Shown here one piece after another: positions 1-7,586 of a stretch of 25,211 bases of DNA; positions within the stretch are counted from its first letter, which is position 1; every line of letters starts with the position of its first letter. The notes below the pieces were generated by a model. It searched no databases and had not been told where the DNA came from. It was given only the letters and a program-made list of their open reading frames with translations. The position numbers were made by a program, and so were the translations under genes. Source of the stretch: CAIOZW01 sp049317725 (GTDB lineage: Bacteria; Acidobacteriota; Blastocatellia; RBC074); contig JBMOHS010000039.1 of assembly GCA_049317725.1 (NCBI GenBank), positions 1-25,211 of the forward strand. Reading direction: 5' to 3'.

Positions 1-772
1 CTGGCCCCTCACCCCTCTCCAGCCGCTGGCGAACCCGGGCCAAGTCCTCCGGGGTATCGACCCCAATCGAGCGATGCTCCACCGGGACCACCCGAATCCG
101 GACGCCGTGCTCGAGTGCTCGGAGCTGTTCAAGGGCCTCAAGCGCTTCGAGAGGAGTCGTCGGCCAGTTGGCAAAGGCTAGCAGGAACTCGCGGCGATAG
201 ACATAGAGCCCAGAGTGCTTGCGAAAGTGGGAGAGGAGTTCTGGGGTCGCGGCCAGCGCGGCGGGCAGTGCCCCGTGCTCAAGAACCGCAGAGCGTGGAA
301 AGGGAATCGGCTGTCGCGAGAAGTAGAGAGCGAGGCCAGCCGGATCCGTTACCACCTTGACGACGTGGGGGCTGAGCAGATCCTCGGCGGTACCGATCGG
401 TTCGCTGGTCGTACTCATGACGAGGGAAGGGTCGGCCAGCAGGGGAGCGAGCGCCGCTTCAATCGTCTGGGGAGCAATGAAGGGCTCATCCCCCTGCAGG
501 TTGATCAGAATATCCGCATCGATTCGGCTGGCCACCTCCGCCAGCCGATCCGTTCCCGTGCGATGATCAGGCGAGGTCATCATCGCTTCGCCTCCAGCCG
601 ACTCCACGACCGCGGCGATCCGCTCGTCATCCGTCGCCACCAGTACCCGATCGATTCCCCGGGCGGCCGCGGCGCATCGCACCACGTGCAAAATCAACGG
701 CGTTCCCCCCACATCGAGCAGTGGTTTCCCTGGCAGGCGTGTTGACCCATACCGGGCCGGAATCACTGCCAC
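1..772 (-). CDS. kdsB: 3-deoxy-manno-octulosonate cytidylyltransferase (CMP-KDO synthetase), C-terminus cut by window edge
   Basis: Activates KDO with CTP to give CMP-KDO, the donor for the inner core of lipopolysaccharide; a cytosolic enzyme. About 257 codons are visible and no stop is reached, so the gene runs off the left edge; the family is about 250 residues, so only a few are missing. Seen: the N-terminal nucleotide-binding signature IPARYGSTRLPGKPL at residues 4-18, VATDD near 45-49, SPDHRTGTDR near 67-76 and NLQGDEPF near 91-98, all in family order. No ATG is in frame at the N-terminus. I chose GTG at 772-770, preceded by an AAGGAGGA Shine-Dalgarno; GTG at 766 is an alternative. An out-of-frame ATG at 777 opens a four-codon ORF only. 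Divergent from the exported protein at 1117. Identification is secure; the exact start is less so. Confidence 0.95.
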   Translation of the reverse strand, partial: MAVIPARYGSTRLPGKPLLDVGGTPLILHVVRCAAAARGIDRVLVATDDERIAAVVESAGGEAMMTSPDHRTGTDRLAEVASRIDADILINLQGDEPFIAPQTIEAALAPLLADPSLVMSTTSEPIGTAEDLLSPHVVKVVTDPAGLALYFSRQPIPFPRSAVLEHGALPAALAATPELLSHFRKHSGLYVYRREFLLAFANWPTTPLEALEALEQLRALEHGVRIRVVPVEHRSIGVDTPEDLARVRQRLERGEGP

Positions 773-1116
773 GACATCGTTGACTCCTCCTTTGCCCTTC
801 TCTCTCTCCTCTCGACCTTGCCGCAGCCTCCCGGCCGGCGCACATTCCCCAGTTTTTCCCACGTCTGCACCTTCCTCTCTGACCGACATCTTCCCGATCG
901 TCTGCCCTTGTCTCCCGTCCTTGAGCTTGGACTCCTGGCGACGGCCAATGCAGGCCACTCCCTGGCTGGCCCCACGCGACCGTGCGGCGAGGAGACATTT
1001 CCGGACTGCCAGAATTGACGACCAAAGTGGCGTTTGACAGAGATTCTCGGGCTGTGTACGCTTCTTTTTCGGATCGTTCCCTGTCCTTCACCAACCTACT
1101 CGAGGAGGTCTCCATT
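773..1116. other. Divergent intergenic region, kdsB / exported protein
   Basis: This 344-bp gap holds no credible gene. It carries the kdsB ribosome-binding site near 781-790, a pyrimidine-rich stretch on the plus strand, and a good sigma70-type promoter pointing right at 1034-1062. Short GGCC-rich repeats near 920-975 form no convincing stem. Confidence 0.6.
1034..1062 (+). promoter_or_regulatory. Candidate sigma70 promoter for the exported protein at 1117
   Basis: A perfect -35 TTGACA (1034-1039), a 17-nt spacer and a -10-like TACGCT (1057-1062; 3 of 6 consensus positions). The predicted leader is about 45-50 nt and ends in a strong GAGGAGG ribosome-binding site. The -10 is weak, so this is a sequence match, not a demonstrated start. 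Confidence 0.5.
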
Positions 1117-1860
1117 ATGCGCCCATCCACTCGCCGCCTGCTACCCTTGCTCGGTCTCTGCCTGTTGGCCAGTCTCCCTGCCTTCGCCCAACCCTCTCCG
1201 GCAGCAGGAGCTTGGGATTTAACGATGAACACCCCGAATGGCCCTGTCAAGTTTCGCGCGATGCTGGCGGTCGAAGGGGAGACCCTTACGGGCGAACTCA
1301 AACGCGAGGGCGGCGGCGGTGCCGGCGGACTCGCCGTCAAGGGAACGGCCAAGGGAGCCGTCGTCGAGTTTGGCTATACCGTCAAGTTTCAAGACAACGA
1401 CCTGCAGATTACCATGACCGGCACGGTCAACGGGGACACGGTTAAAGGCACTGTCAGCTTTGGCGGCTTTGTCGAAGATGAGTGGAGCGGAACGCGCGCG
1501 GCAGATGCCGCGGCGACGGCCCCAGCCCCAGCGGCACCTCCAGCGGCGGCCCCGAGCGCTCCCTCGTTCGATCTGAGCGGCACCTGGGACGTCCAGGTCG
1601 AGACGGATCAAGGGTCTGGCAACCCAACCTTCCAGCTCACCCAGAAGGATGGGACGCTCACTGGAAAGTACCAGGGCATGCTCGGTGAATATCCCGTCAC
1701 GGGGACAATCACCGGCGAACAGTTCGATCTCTCCTTCAAGGTCAGCGGCCAAGTCGAGGGCACAGTCACCGTCTCGGGCACCACCGATGGCCAGAAGATC
1801 CAGGGGAAGATCAGCCTCGCCGGCCTCGCCGAAGGCACCTTTACCGGACGAAAGAAGTAG
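1117..1860 (+). CDS. Exported protein with two homologous beta-rich domains
   Basis: 247 residues, function unknown. Residues 1-24 form a typical Sec signal peptide (MRPSTRR, a Leu-rich core, cleavage after AFA). The mature part has two similar all-beta modules, about 31-126 and 151-245. Each opens with (G)(A/T)WD, contains L-T-G-(E/K) and repeated G-T-(V/I) strands, and ends near (W/F)-(S/T)-G-(T/R). They are joined by an Ala/Pro-rich linker at about 128-150. This resembles lipocalin-like or beta-barrel-like repeats, but I cannot assign a named family. Start: ATG at 1117 behind GAGGAGG; an in-frame upstream ATG at 982 would bury the signal peptide and has no ribosome-binding site. It sits alone after its own promoter, and the Dabb gene that follows has another. 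Likely periplasmic or surface; ligand unknown. Confidence 0.8.
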   Translation: MRPSTRRLLPLLGLCLLASLPAFAQPSPAAGAWDLTMNTPNGPVKFRAMLAVEGETLTGELKREGGGGAGGLAVKGTAKGAVVEFGYTVKFQDNDLQITMTGTVNGDTVKGTVSFGGFVEDEWSGTRAADAAATAPAPAAPPAAAPSAPSFDLSGTWDVQVETDQGSGNPTFQLTQKDGTLTGKYQGMLGEYPVTGTITGEQFDLSFKVSGQVEGTVTVSGTTDGQKIQGKISLAGLAEGTFTGRKK

Positions 1861-1876
1861 GCGTGCCTCCACGCCT
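1859..1876 (+). other. Stem-loop overlapping the stop codon
   Basis: AGGCGTG, a four-base loop CCTC, and CACGCCT form a perfect 7-bp stem that begins inside the TAG stop of the exported protein. No T-tract follows, so it is not a standard intrinsic terminator. It could protect the mRNA 3' end or be a weak terminator. Confidence 0.35.
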
Positions 1877-1893
1877 CACCACCCCAACCGAAT

Positions 1894-1922
1894 TTGAGAC
1901 AAATGGGTTGGCGTTGTACACT
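1894..1922 (+). promoter_or_regulatory. Candidate sigma70 promoter for the Dabb-MFS unit
   Basis: TTGAGA (1894-1899; 5 of 6), a 17-nt spacer, then TACACT (1917-1922; 4 of 6). It predicts a leader of about 120 nt before the ATG at 2053. The leader contains a perfect 7-bp hairpin at 1963-1979 (CCCTTGC, loop TTG, GCAAGGG). Confidence 0.5.
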
Positions 1923-2052
1923 CAATCAGTATTGCCGACCCCGATCAGGGGGGCAGATTCTTCCCTTGCTTGGCAAGGGTTCATTCAAGACCCTACTCCC
2001 GGGGATCTCCCCCCGAGGGGTGGGCTGCTTTTTGGGAGGAAAAGAAGATTTT

Positions 2053-2454
2053 ATGAATAAAAGGACCGCAGGTCGCGTTCTACTCGGTGCTCTCCTGCCA
2101 GTGCTCTTGATCACTGGCATCGTCATTGGGCAAAACCAGTTCGGGGCTCCGAAGTCTGTCGTTCACGTCGTGACACTCAAGTGGAAGAAAGAGGCGACTG
2201 CCGCCCAACGCCAGCAGGCGCTCGACGGAGTTCGGGTCATGGCGAGCAAGATCCCTGGGATCCGCAATATCTGGATCAAGACCCTCAAAGTACAAGGGCC
2301 ATCGGCCGATATGCCATTCGATGCTGCTTTTGTGATGGAATTTGCTGATGAGGCCGCCCTCAAGGCCTATGCTGATCACCCTGCACATCGGGAGTGGGAA
2401 GCGATCTACATCCCGATTCGTGAGAGCAGCCGGACACACGACATCACCAATTGA
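2053..2454 (+). CDS. Exported Dabb (stress-responsive alpha/beta-barrel) domain protein
   Basis: 133 residues. Residues 35-133 match the Dabb fold: a VVHVVTLKWKKEAT strand opening, a helix with ALDGVRVMASKIPGI, a central strand ending FDAAFVMEF, then the hallmark A-L-K-A-Y-x-x-H-P-x-H close to the end. Dabb proteins form small ferredoxin-like dimers. Some are enzymes (olivetolic acid cyclase type), but most bacterial members have no known substrate. Unusually for the family, there is an N-terminal hydrophobic segment (about 8-26), a signal peptide or membrane anchor, so it probably acts outside the cytoplasm. Start: ATG 2053 after GGGAGGAAAAG. The MFS gene begins 37 bp downstream and is probably co-transcribed. 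Family sure; role unknown. Confidence 0.85.
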   Translation: MNKRTAGRVLLGALLPVLLITGIVIGQNQFGAPKSVVHVVTLKWKKEATAAQRQQALDGVRVMASKIPGIRNIWIKTLKVQGPSADMPFDAAFVMEFADEAALKAYADHPAHREWEAIYIPIRESSRTHDITN

Positions 2455-2491
2455 TAGCGCCAACCGTGGGCCGCGCGCGGAACATCTGGTC

Positions 2492-3778
2492 ATGAAACCT
2501 GCTGCCGATCCAGAGGCGACGGCCATTCACGAGGCGGAAGCAAACAGCCCGTTGGGGCGTCTCTTCCGTGCCTTTGCCTACCGTGATTTTCGGCTCCTCT
2601 GGTTTGGGGCCTTCACTTCCAGCTCTGGAACTTGGCTGCAGGAGACAGCGCTTCACTGGCTGCTCCTGCAGCTGACCAACGATGCGCGCTACCTTGGGCT
2701 CAACGCCTTCTTGAGCACCGCCCCGATCCTCCTCTTTACCTTGGTGGGAGGAGTGATGGCGGATCGGGTTGACCGGCGCCGCATCCTGCTCACTTCGCAG
2801 TTTCTCCAGCTTGGGTTTGCGCTCACCCTCTCCGTCCTTGCCCTCGTCCAACCGCCAACGGTTCTGCTAGTCACCTCTGCGCTGATGTTGTCGTTCTTGA
2901 CCGGTTGTGTGCAAGCGTTTGGGGGGCCCGCCTATCAATCCCTGATTCCGATGCTGGTCGCCAAGGGCGATCTGCCCAACGCGATCGCCCTCAACTCGAT
3001 CCAGTTTCAATTGGCGCGGGTGGTGGGAGCGACGACCGCCAGCTTTCCCTTTGTCATCTTCGCGGATCAGATGCTCGCGGCTTCCGTCTCTTTTGGAGTC
3101 AACGGACTCTCCTTCATCGCGGTGATCTTTGCGCTGCACGCGCTGAGCGTGCGCCACATTCCACGAACCGTGGCCGGAGATCTCCGCAGCCAGATGCGCG
3201 AGGGGCTCTCCTTTGTCTGGCGCAAGGAGGGACTCCGCTCTCTCACCTTTCTCGCCTTCGCGAGCACTTTCCTGGGACTGCAAGTGACCACCTTCCTGGC
3301 GGTCTTTGCCAAGGACATCTTTCTGACAGGAGCCAAGGGAAACTCGATCCTCGCGGCGATCTCTGGGGCGGGGGCCGTGGCCGGGGCGCTCATCGTCGCA
3401 GGATTGGGGAATATCCGACGTAAGGGTCGGTACGCCCTCCTCACGCAGATCGGATTCGGACTCTCGATCGTTGGGTTCACGCTCTCGCCAACCATCCACT
3501 TCGCCTATCCGATCCTCTTCATCGCCAGTGTCTTCATGATGTGCGTCTTCTCCTTGACGACCTCGTTGGTCCAATTACTGGTGACGGACGAGATGAGGGG
3601 ACGAGTGACGAGCATCTTCGTCGTCGCTTTCCGTGGGGGAATGCCGATCGGGAGTCTCTTCACGGCTTTCATGGTCCAATATATTCCACTGCGGGAGGTA
3701 CTGCTTGGCGAAGGACTGCTTCTCAGCCTCCTGGCGGCAGGATTTCTCTTCTCCCGCTCTCAGGTCAAGGATCATTGA
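2492..3778 (+). CDS. MFS transporter, EntS/MFS_3-like exporter
   Basis: 428 residues with hydrophobic segments consistent with 10-12 membrane helices. The loop 2-3 signature is clear: GGVMADRVDRRRIL at about 86-99. The N-terminal F-R-L-L-W-F-G-x-x-x-S-x-x-G-T-W-x-Q (33-50) and the A-x-x-G-P-A-Y-Q-S-L-I-P motif in the first half are typical of the MFS_3 / enterobactin-exporter-like group. These are proton-coupled drug or siderophore exporters; the substrate cannot be read from sequence. Start: ATG 2492, with only a weak GGAA upstream, suggesting translation coupled to the Dabb gene 37 bp before. No siderophore or drug-synthesis gene lies nearby. The 3' end overlaps the convergent glycosyltransferase gene by 7 bp. 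Confidence 0.9.
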   Translation: MKPAADPEATAIHEAEANSPLGRLFRAFAYRDFRLLWFGAFTSSSGTWLQETALHWLLLQLTNDARYLGLNAFLSTAPILLFTLVGGVMADRVDRRRILLTSQFLQLGFALTLSVLALVQPPTVLLVTSALMLSFLTGCVQAFGGPAYQSLIPMLVAKGDLPNAIALNSIQFQLARVVGATTASFPFVIFADQMLAASVSFGVNGLSFIAVIFALHALSVRHIPRTVAGDLRSQMREGLSFVWRKEGLRSLTFLAFASTFLGLQVTTFLAVFAKDIFLTGAKGNSILAAISGAGAVAGALIVAGLGNIRRKGRYALLTQIGFGLSIVGFTLSPTIHFAYPILFIASVFMMCVFSLTTSLVQLLVTDEMRGRVTSIFVVAFRGGMPIGSLFTAFMVQYIPLREVLLGEGLLLSLLAAGFLFSRSQVKDH

Positions 3779-5688
3779 GGCGACGGGAACCTGCCGGACC
3801 AGCGATAGACGTGAATGAAGAAGGTCGGATCTCCAATCCTTGCGGTGGGGGACACCCCCTCCCCCAGAGTAGCAACCCGACGATAGTGGGTCTCGATCCA
3901 ATTCCCAAAAGGACGATAGAAATCGCCACCAAACGCGACCGCCCCAAATTCACGCATCGGGCGATTGACCAGAAAAAGGTACTCGACTGGCGAGCGCTCG
4001 AGGGACTGCAACATCGTCCGTTCTTCACTGGAACTCATCAGCCCCGGCAGGAAGATCTGGTGCCTGAGGGGCATTCGTCGTCCAGTGAGAAAAGCCAGCT
4101 CACTCCCCTCCGGAAGGACCAGAATGCGGTCCCCGGGCGCGGTCTCCCGTTCCAGAAAGGAGAGGGCTTCGGCCAGAGCAGGTCCAGTGGACGTGGGAGC
4201 GTAAAAGTCGCCTCGGGCTGTCTCGATCGGAAAAGCATAGAGGCGACGGTACCGATGTCCGTGAACAACCGCCATCCCCAACAGGAGCAGCAGGATCGCC
4301 CACGCGGCGACCCTGCCCGCACGTTGAACCACCTGTGCCCCCCCTTCGATCTTCGCGCCGAGCCATTCGGGCCAGCCGACCAACCATCCGTACGAGAAGA
4401 GAACCAAGGGAATCGGCAGAAAGAAGCCCCCAAAGGCGCCACCGCTCGGGACCCGCAGGGCGACCCTGGCCAGCACAGCCAGCCCATAGACCGCGAGGAG
4501 AATCGAGATGGGGCCGCGTCGGTCACCCCGTGCCATCCAACGCCAGCCGGCCACCCCGCCGCCCAACAAGACAACCGGAAGAAAGCGCAGCGGACTCCCA
4601 TCCCACTGGCCACGACTCGCCAGATAGATCGCGCCCACTCCCAGCCCGAGCAGTAAAAGAGCAACAGCAACACGGCTTCGTGCCCGCCAAGCACGTCGCG
4701 GATCGGTCGAAACAGCCAGGAGCAGCAAGGCCACTCCCAGCACCAGCCCCCCTCCCACCAGTTGCAACAGGGAGAGAAGGGGACGGTCGAGTCCGGATCG
4801 CCGTGCATTGTAGAGAAGAAGGGACGAGGGAAGATGGGTGTAGAAGAGATGACAATCGGTGAGAAGGGTCTCCCAGCCAACGTGATAGAAGAAGTATCCA
4901 TAGACAGGTCCAGCAATGGCCAGTGACAGCAGCCCGACCGGCAGGAGCAAGCGAAGCGCTTCTCGGCCGGCAACGCGCCAGGAACCACCGGAGGTGAGCC
5001 AAGCCCGCAGGAGGGCGTGTACTACCACCACGAATGCTCCCGCCATCGCAAATTCGAGCTTGGTCAGCAGGGTCGCCCCGAGCAATCCCCCGATCAGATA
5101 TCGACGCCACCGTTCCCCCTTCTCTTCGATCGCGAGCCAGAGAATCGCCATCGAGAGCAGACACCCGTAGAGTGCAGCGTAGGCATAGGGCGAGATCATC
5201 GTTCCCGTCGGTTTGAAGACGCAGAGCAGCAGGACGACCGCGGCGGCCATCGCTGCTTCTCGCCGCCCCATCAAACTCCGCGCCATTCGCCAAGCCAATC
5301 CGACTATCAAGAGGGAGGCTAGCCCTCCCGCCAGTTGGGGGACAAGCAAGGTTTCACCGCACCAGCGGTAGAGGAGGGCATGGAGGTAAGGGGTCAGCGG
5401 TGGATAGAGATAGTGAAGATCCCGATAGAGCATCTCCCCTTCGAGCAGTCGCCGCGGAAGGTCGAGTTCGCGACCACTATCGGCAATTGGCGTCATCCAG
5501 CGACGCCAGGAGATTGCCAGCATTCCGAGCCCAAGGAGGATGACCAAGGCCTCCCACCCCCACTCCGGCACTGAAAGGGCGGCTCCCCGTTTGCGGCGAT
5601 TCGTCGGGTGCGTTACCATCTGCTCTTTGTTGGGAAGTCGTCGGGGATCCCCCGCATCCAGCTCCGTGAAAGAGGAAGATTGATTCAT
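3772..5688 (-). CDS. GT-C type integral membrane glycosyltransferase (PMT/ArnT-like)
   Basis: 638 residues. After a basic cytoplasmic N-terminus (1-44) there are about eleven membrane helices up to residue about 475, then a soluble C-terminal domain of about 150 residues. The first external loop has the GT-C pattern: IADSGRELDLPRRLLEGEMLYRD at about 68-90 (Asp70 likely catalytic, Glu74), followed by YPPLTPYLHALLYR. This arrangement is that of polyprenyl-phosphate-sugar dependent transferases (GT39/GT83-like) acting on the outer face of the inner membrane. Acceptor and sugar are unknown. Start: ATG 5688 preceded by AGGA; ATG 5619 behind AAAGAG is an alternative and would remove 23 residues. 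It is divergent from rpiB with only 14 bp between the two start codons. Confidence 0.85.
   Translation of the reverse strand: MNQSSSFTELDAGDPRRLPNKEQMVTHPTNRRKRGAALSVPEWGWEALVILLGLGMLAISWRRWMTPIADSGRELDLPRRLLEGEMLYRDLHYLYPPLTPYLHALLYRWCGETLLVPQLAGGLASLLIVGLAWRMARSLMGRREAAMAAAVVLLLCVFKPTGTMISPYAYAALYGCLLSMAILWLAIEEKGERWRRYLIGGLLGATLLTKLEFAMAGAFVVVVHALLRAWLTSGGSWRVAGREALRLLLPVGLLSLAIAGPVYGYFFYHVGWETLLTDCHLFYTHLPSSLLLYNARRSGLDRPLLSLLQLVGGGLVLGVALLLLAVSTDPRRAWRARSRVAVALLLLGLGVGAIYLASRGQWDGSPLRFLPVVLLGGGVAGWRWMARGDRRGPISILLAVYGLAVLARVALRVPSGGAFGGFFLPIPLVLFSYGWLVGWPEWLGAKIEGGAQVVQRAGRVAAWAILLLLLGMAVVHGHRYRRLYAFPIETARGDFYAPTSTGPALAEALSFLERETAPGDRILVLPEGSELAFLTGRRMPLRHQIFLPGLMSSSEERTMLQSLERSPVEYLFLVNRPMREFGAVAFGGDFYRPFGNWIETHYRRVATLGEGVSPTARIGDPTFFIHVYRWSGRFPSPQ
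5591..5619 (+). promoter_or_regulatory. Candidate promoter for rpiB inside the glycosyltransferase 5' end
   Basis: TTGCGG (4 of 6), a 17-nt spacer, TACCAT (4 of 6), ending about 84 nt before the rpiB ATG. The two divergent genes are so close that at least one promoter must lie inside the opposing coding region. The match is moderate. Confidence 0.3.
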
Positions 5689-5702
5689 CTCATCTGGTTC
5701 CT

Positions 5703-6179
5703 ATGATACCGCTCTCGTTGAAACGACTATTGATTGCCAGTGATCACGCCGGCTACCAGAGCAAAGAGGCGATCAAAGCGCTGCTCAGCCGCCTCGGCGC
5801 GGTCGTTCAGGATCTCGGGCCTGCCAATGAAGACTCGGTCGACTACCCTGACTTTGCCGAACAGGTGGCCCGGGGCGTTGCCCGTGGAGAGGCCGACGCC
5901 GGCATTCTGGTCTGCGGCAGCGGGATCGGCATGCAGATCGCCGCCAACAAGATCCCAGGCATTCGCGCCGCTCTTGCCTGGAATGAAGAGACCGCTCGCC
6001 TCTCCCGACAGCACAACAACGCCAACATCCTGGCGATTGGGGGACGAACCACCCCGGCTCAAACCATTGAGTCCATTGTGCGGGCTTTTCTGACCACACC
6101 GTTCGACGGAGGCCGTCACCAACGAAGGCTCGACAAGATCGCAGAGCTTGAGTCCCCCCCTCACCACGAGCCGGACTGA
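5703..6179 (+). CDS. rpiB: Ribose-5-phosphate isomerase B / sugar-phosphate isomerase RpiB family
   Basis: 158 residues, usual length for the family plus a short polar tail. Interconverts ribose-5-phosphate and ribulose-5-phosphate in the non-oxidative pentose phosphate pathway; cytosolic. Seen: IASDHAGYQSKEAI at 11-24 with the phosphate-binding Asp-His, DYPDFA at 47-52, VCGSGIGMQIAANK at 70-83 containing the catalytic Cys71, and SRQHNNANILAIGGR at 101-115 with the second active-site His104. No clear Shine-Dalgarno precedes ATG 5703, so translation may be weak or initiated on a short leader. Followed by glyA on the same strand 98 bp later, a pairing I have seen in other bacteria. Function by family is secure; LacAB or allose-phosphate activity cannot be excluded from sequence alone. 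Confidence 0.93.
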   Translation: MIPLSLKRLLIASDHAGYQSKEAIKALLSRLGAVVQDLGPANEDSVDYPDFAEQVARGVARGEADAGILVCGSGIGMQIAANKIPGIRAALAWNEETARLSRQHNNANILAIGGRTTPAQTIESIVRAFLTTPFDGGRHQRRLDKIAELESPPHHEPD

Positions 6180-6226
6180 GCCTCTTCCGCAGATCCGTTC
6201 TTCATCATCTGATCCTCTCTTCATCA

Positions 6227-6252
6227 CCCTTCTCTCTTGACCGGAAGAAGGG
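6227..6252 (+). other. Stem-loop in the rpiB-glyA spacer
   Basis: CCCTTCT and AGAAGGG form a perfect 7-bp stem around a 12-nt loop, ending 25 nt before the glyA start codon. No T-tract follows, so it is not an intrinsic terminator. It may be a processing or stability element in an rpiB-glyA transcript. Confidence 0.3.
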
Positions 6253-6277
6253 GAGAACCGAACGCAAGGAACTGACT

Positions 6278-7540
6278 ATGACCAATCCACGCACGCGCTC
6301 TCTCCAGGAAGTCGATCCCCTCATCCACGAAGCCATTCGTCAAGAGGCGCACCGCCAGCACGAAGGGCTCGAACTGATCGCCTCCGAGAACTTCGTCTCC
6401 GAGGCCGTCCTGGAAGCCGCCGGGTCCGTCCTCACCAACAAGTATGCCGAGGGCTACCCGGGTCGCCGCTACTATGGGGGATGTGAATTTACAGATGTCG
6501 TCGAACGGACCGCCATCGAGCGAGCCCGTGAACTCTTCGGTGCCGAGCACGCCAACGTCCAGCCCCACTCTGGAAGCCAGGCCAATATGGCCGTCTTTCT
6601 GACAGCCTGTCAACACGGAGATACGATTCTCGGGATGGACCTCTCCCACGGCGGCCATTTGACCCACGGGCACCCGCTCAACTTCTCCGGAAAGAGCTAC
6701 CAAGTCGTCTCGTATGGAGTGCGCCGGGAGGACGAGACGCTCGACTACGAGCAGATGGAGCGACTGGCCCACGAACACCGGCCACGACTGATCATTTGTG
6801 GAGCCTCTGCCTACTCCCGGACCATCGATTTTGCGAGGATCTCCGCCATTGCCCAATCGGTCGGCGCGCTTCTGCTCGCCGACATCGCCCACATTGCCGG
6901 CTTGGTCGCGACGGGGCTACACCCCTCCCCTGTCCCCCACTGCGATTTCGTCACGACAACCACACACAAAACCCTGCGAGGTCCCCGCTCTGGCCTCATC
7001 CTCTGCAAAGAGGCCCATGCCAAGGAGATCGATCGCAACCTCTTTCCAGGAGTTCAGGGAGGCCCTCTCGTTCACATCATCGCCGCCAAGGCCGTCGCCT
7101 TCCTTGAAGCCCTTCAACCCGACTTCCGTCTCTACCAGGAACAGGTGATTCAAAACGCCCGGGCGTTGGCTCAAGAGATGAAAGACGCAGGCCACCGGAT
7201 CGTCTCTGGAGGAACCGACAACCACCTGTTTCTCGTCGACGTCTTTGCACGCGGCCTGACCGGACGGGATGCCGAAAAAGCCCTTGAGAGCGCCCACATC
7301 ACCGTCAACAAGAACACCATTCCCTACGATGCCAACCCTCCGATGAAGGCGAGCGGCATCCGCCTTGGCACACCAGCCCTGACCACCCGGGGAATGAAAG
7401 AGTCCGAGATGCAGGTCGTAGCCCGCATCATCGATCGAGTCCTCCAGGCTCCGGAAGACCAAGCGGTGCTCCAGCAGGCCATTGAGGAGGTGCGTGCCCT
7501 GACGGCCAACTTCCCTCTCTACCCCAATCGTTGGCAGTAA
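6278..7540 (+). CDS. glyA: Serine hydroxymethyltransferase
   Basis: 420 residues, normal full length. A PLP enzyme that converts serine plus tetrahydrofolate to glycine plus 5,10-methylene-THF, supplying one-carbon units; cytosolic. Seen: LELIASENFVS at 31-41, NKYAEGYPGRRYYGGCE at 54-70, the DLSHGGHLTHG substrate loop at 121-131, ADIAHIAGLVATGLHPSP at 201-218 and VTTTTHKTLRGPR at 225-237, with Lys231 as the PLP Schiff-base lysine. Start: ATG 6278 with AAGGA seven bases upstream. It lies 98 bp after rpiB and is probably in the same transcription unit. The convergent kinase-like gene ends 46 bp beyond its stop; no terminator is visible in that gap. Confidence 0.98.
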   Translation: MTNPRTRSLQEVDPLIHEAIRQEAHRQHEGLELIASENFVSEAVLEAAGSVLTNKYAEGYPGRRYYGGCEFTDVVERTAIERARELFGAEHANVQPHSGSQANMAVFLTACQHGDTILGMDLSHGGHLTHGHPLNFSGKSYQVVSYGVRREDETLDYEQMERLAHEHRPRLIICGASAYSRTIDFARISAIAQSVGALLLADIAHIAGLVATGLHPSPVPHCDFVTTTTHKTLRGPRSGLILCKEAHAKEIDRNLFPGVQGGPLVHIIAAKAVAFLEALQPDFRLYQEQVIQNARALAQEMKDAGHRIVSGGTDNHLFLVDVFARGLTGRDAEKALESAHITVNKNTIPYDANPPMKASGIRLGTPALTTRGMKESEMQVVARIIDRVLQAPEDQAVLQQAIEEVRALTANFPLYPNRWQ

Positions 7541-7586
7541 CCGGGCTCATCTTGTGTGGTGGGAGGGGTCTATCGCCGAGTGCAGA

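Noticed and set aside
611..1352. Minus-strand frame crossing the kdsB start and the exported protein
   Set aside because: It is antisense to the exported protein and overlaps kdsB in another frame; product is Arg/Ser-rich without motifs.
3541..4656. A 371-codon plus-strand frame across the exporter 3' end and glycosyltransferase
   Set aside because: It covers the ends of two real genes with motifs in other frames; the product looks random and charged.
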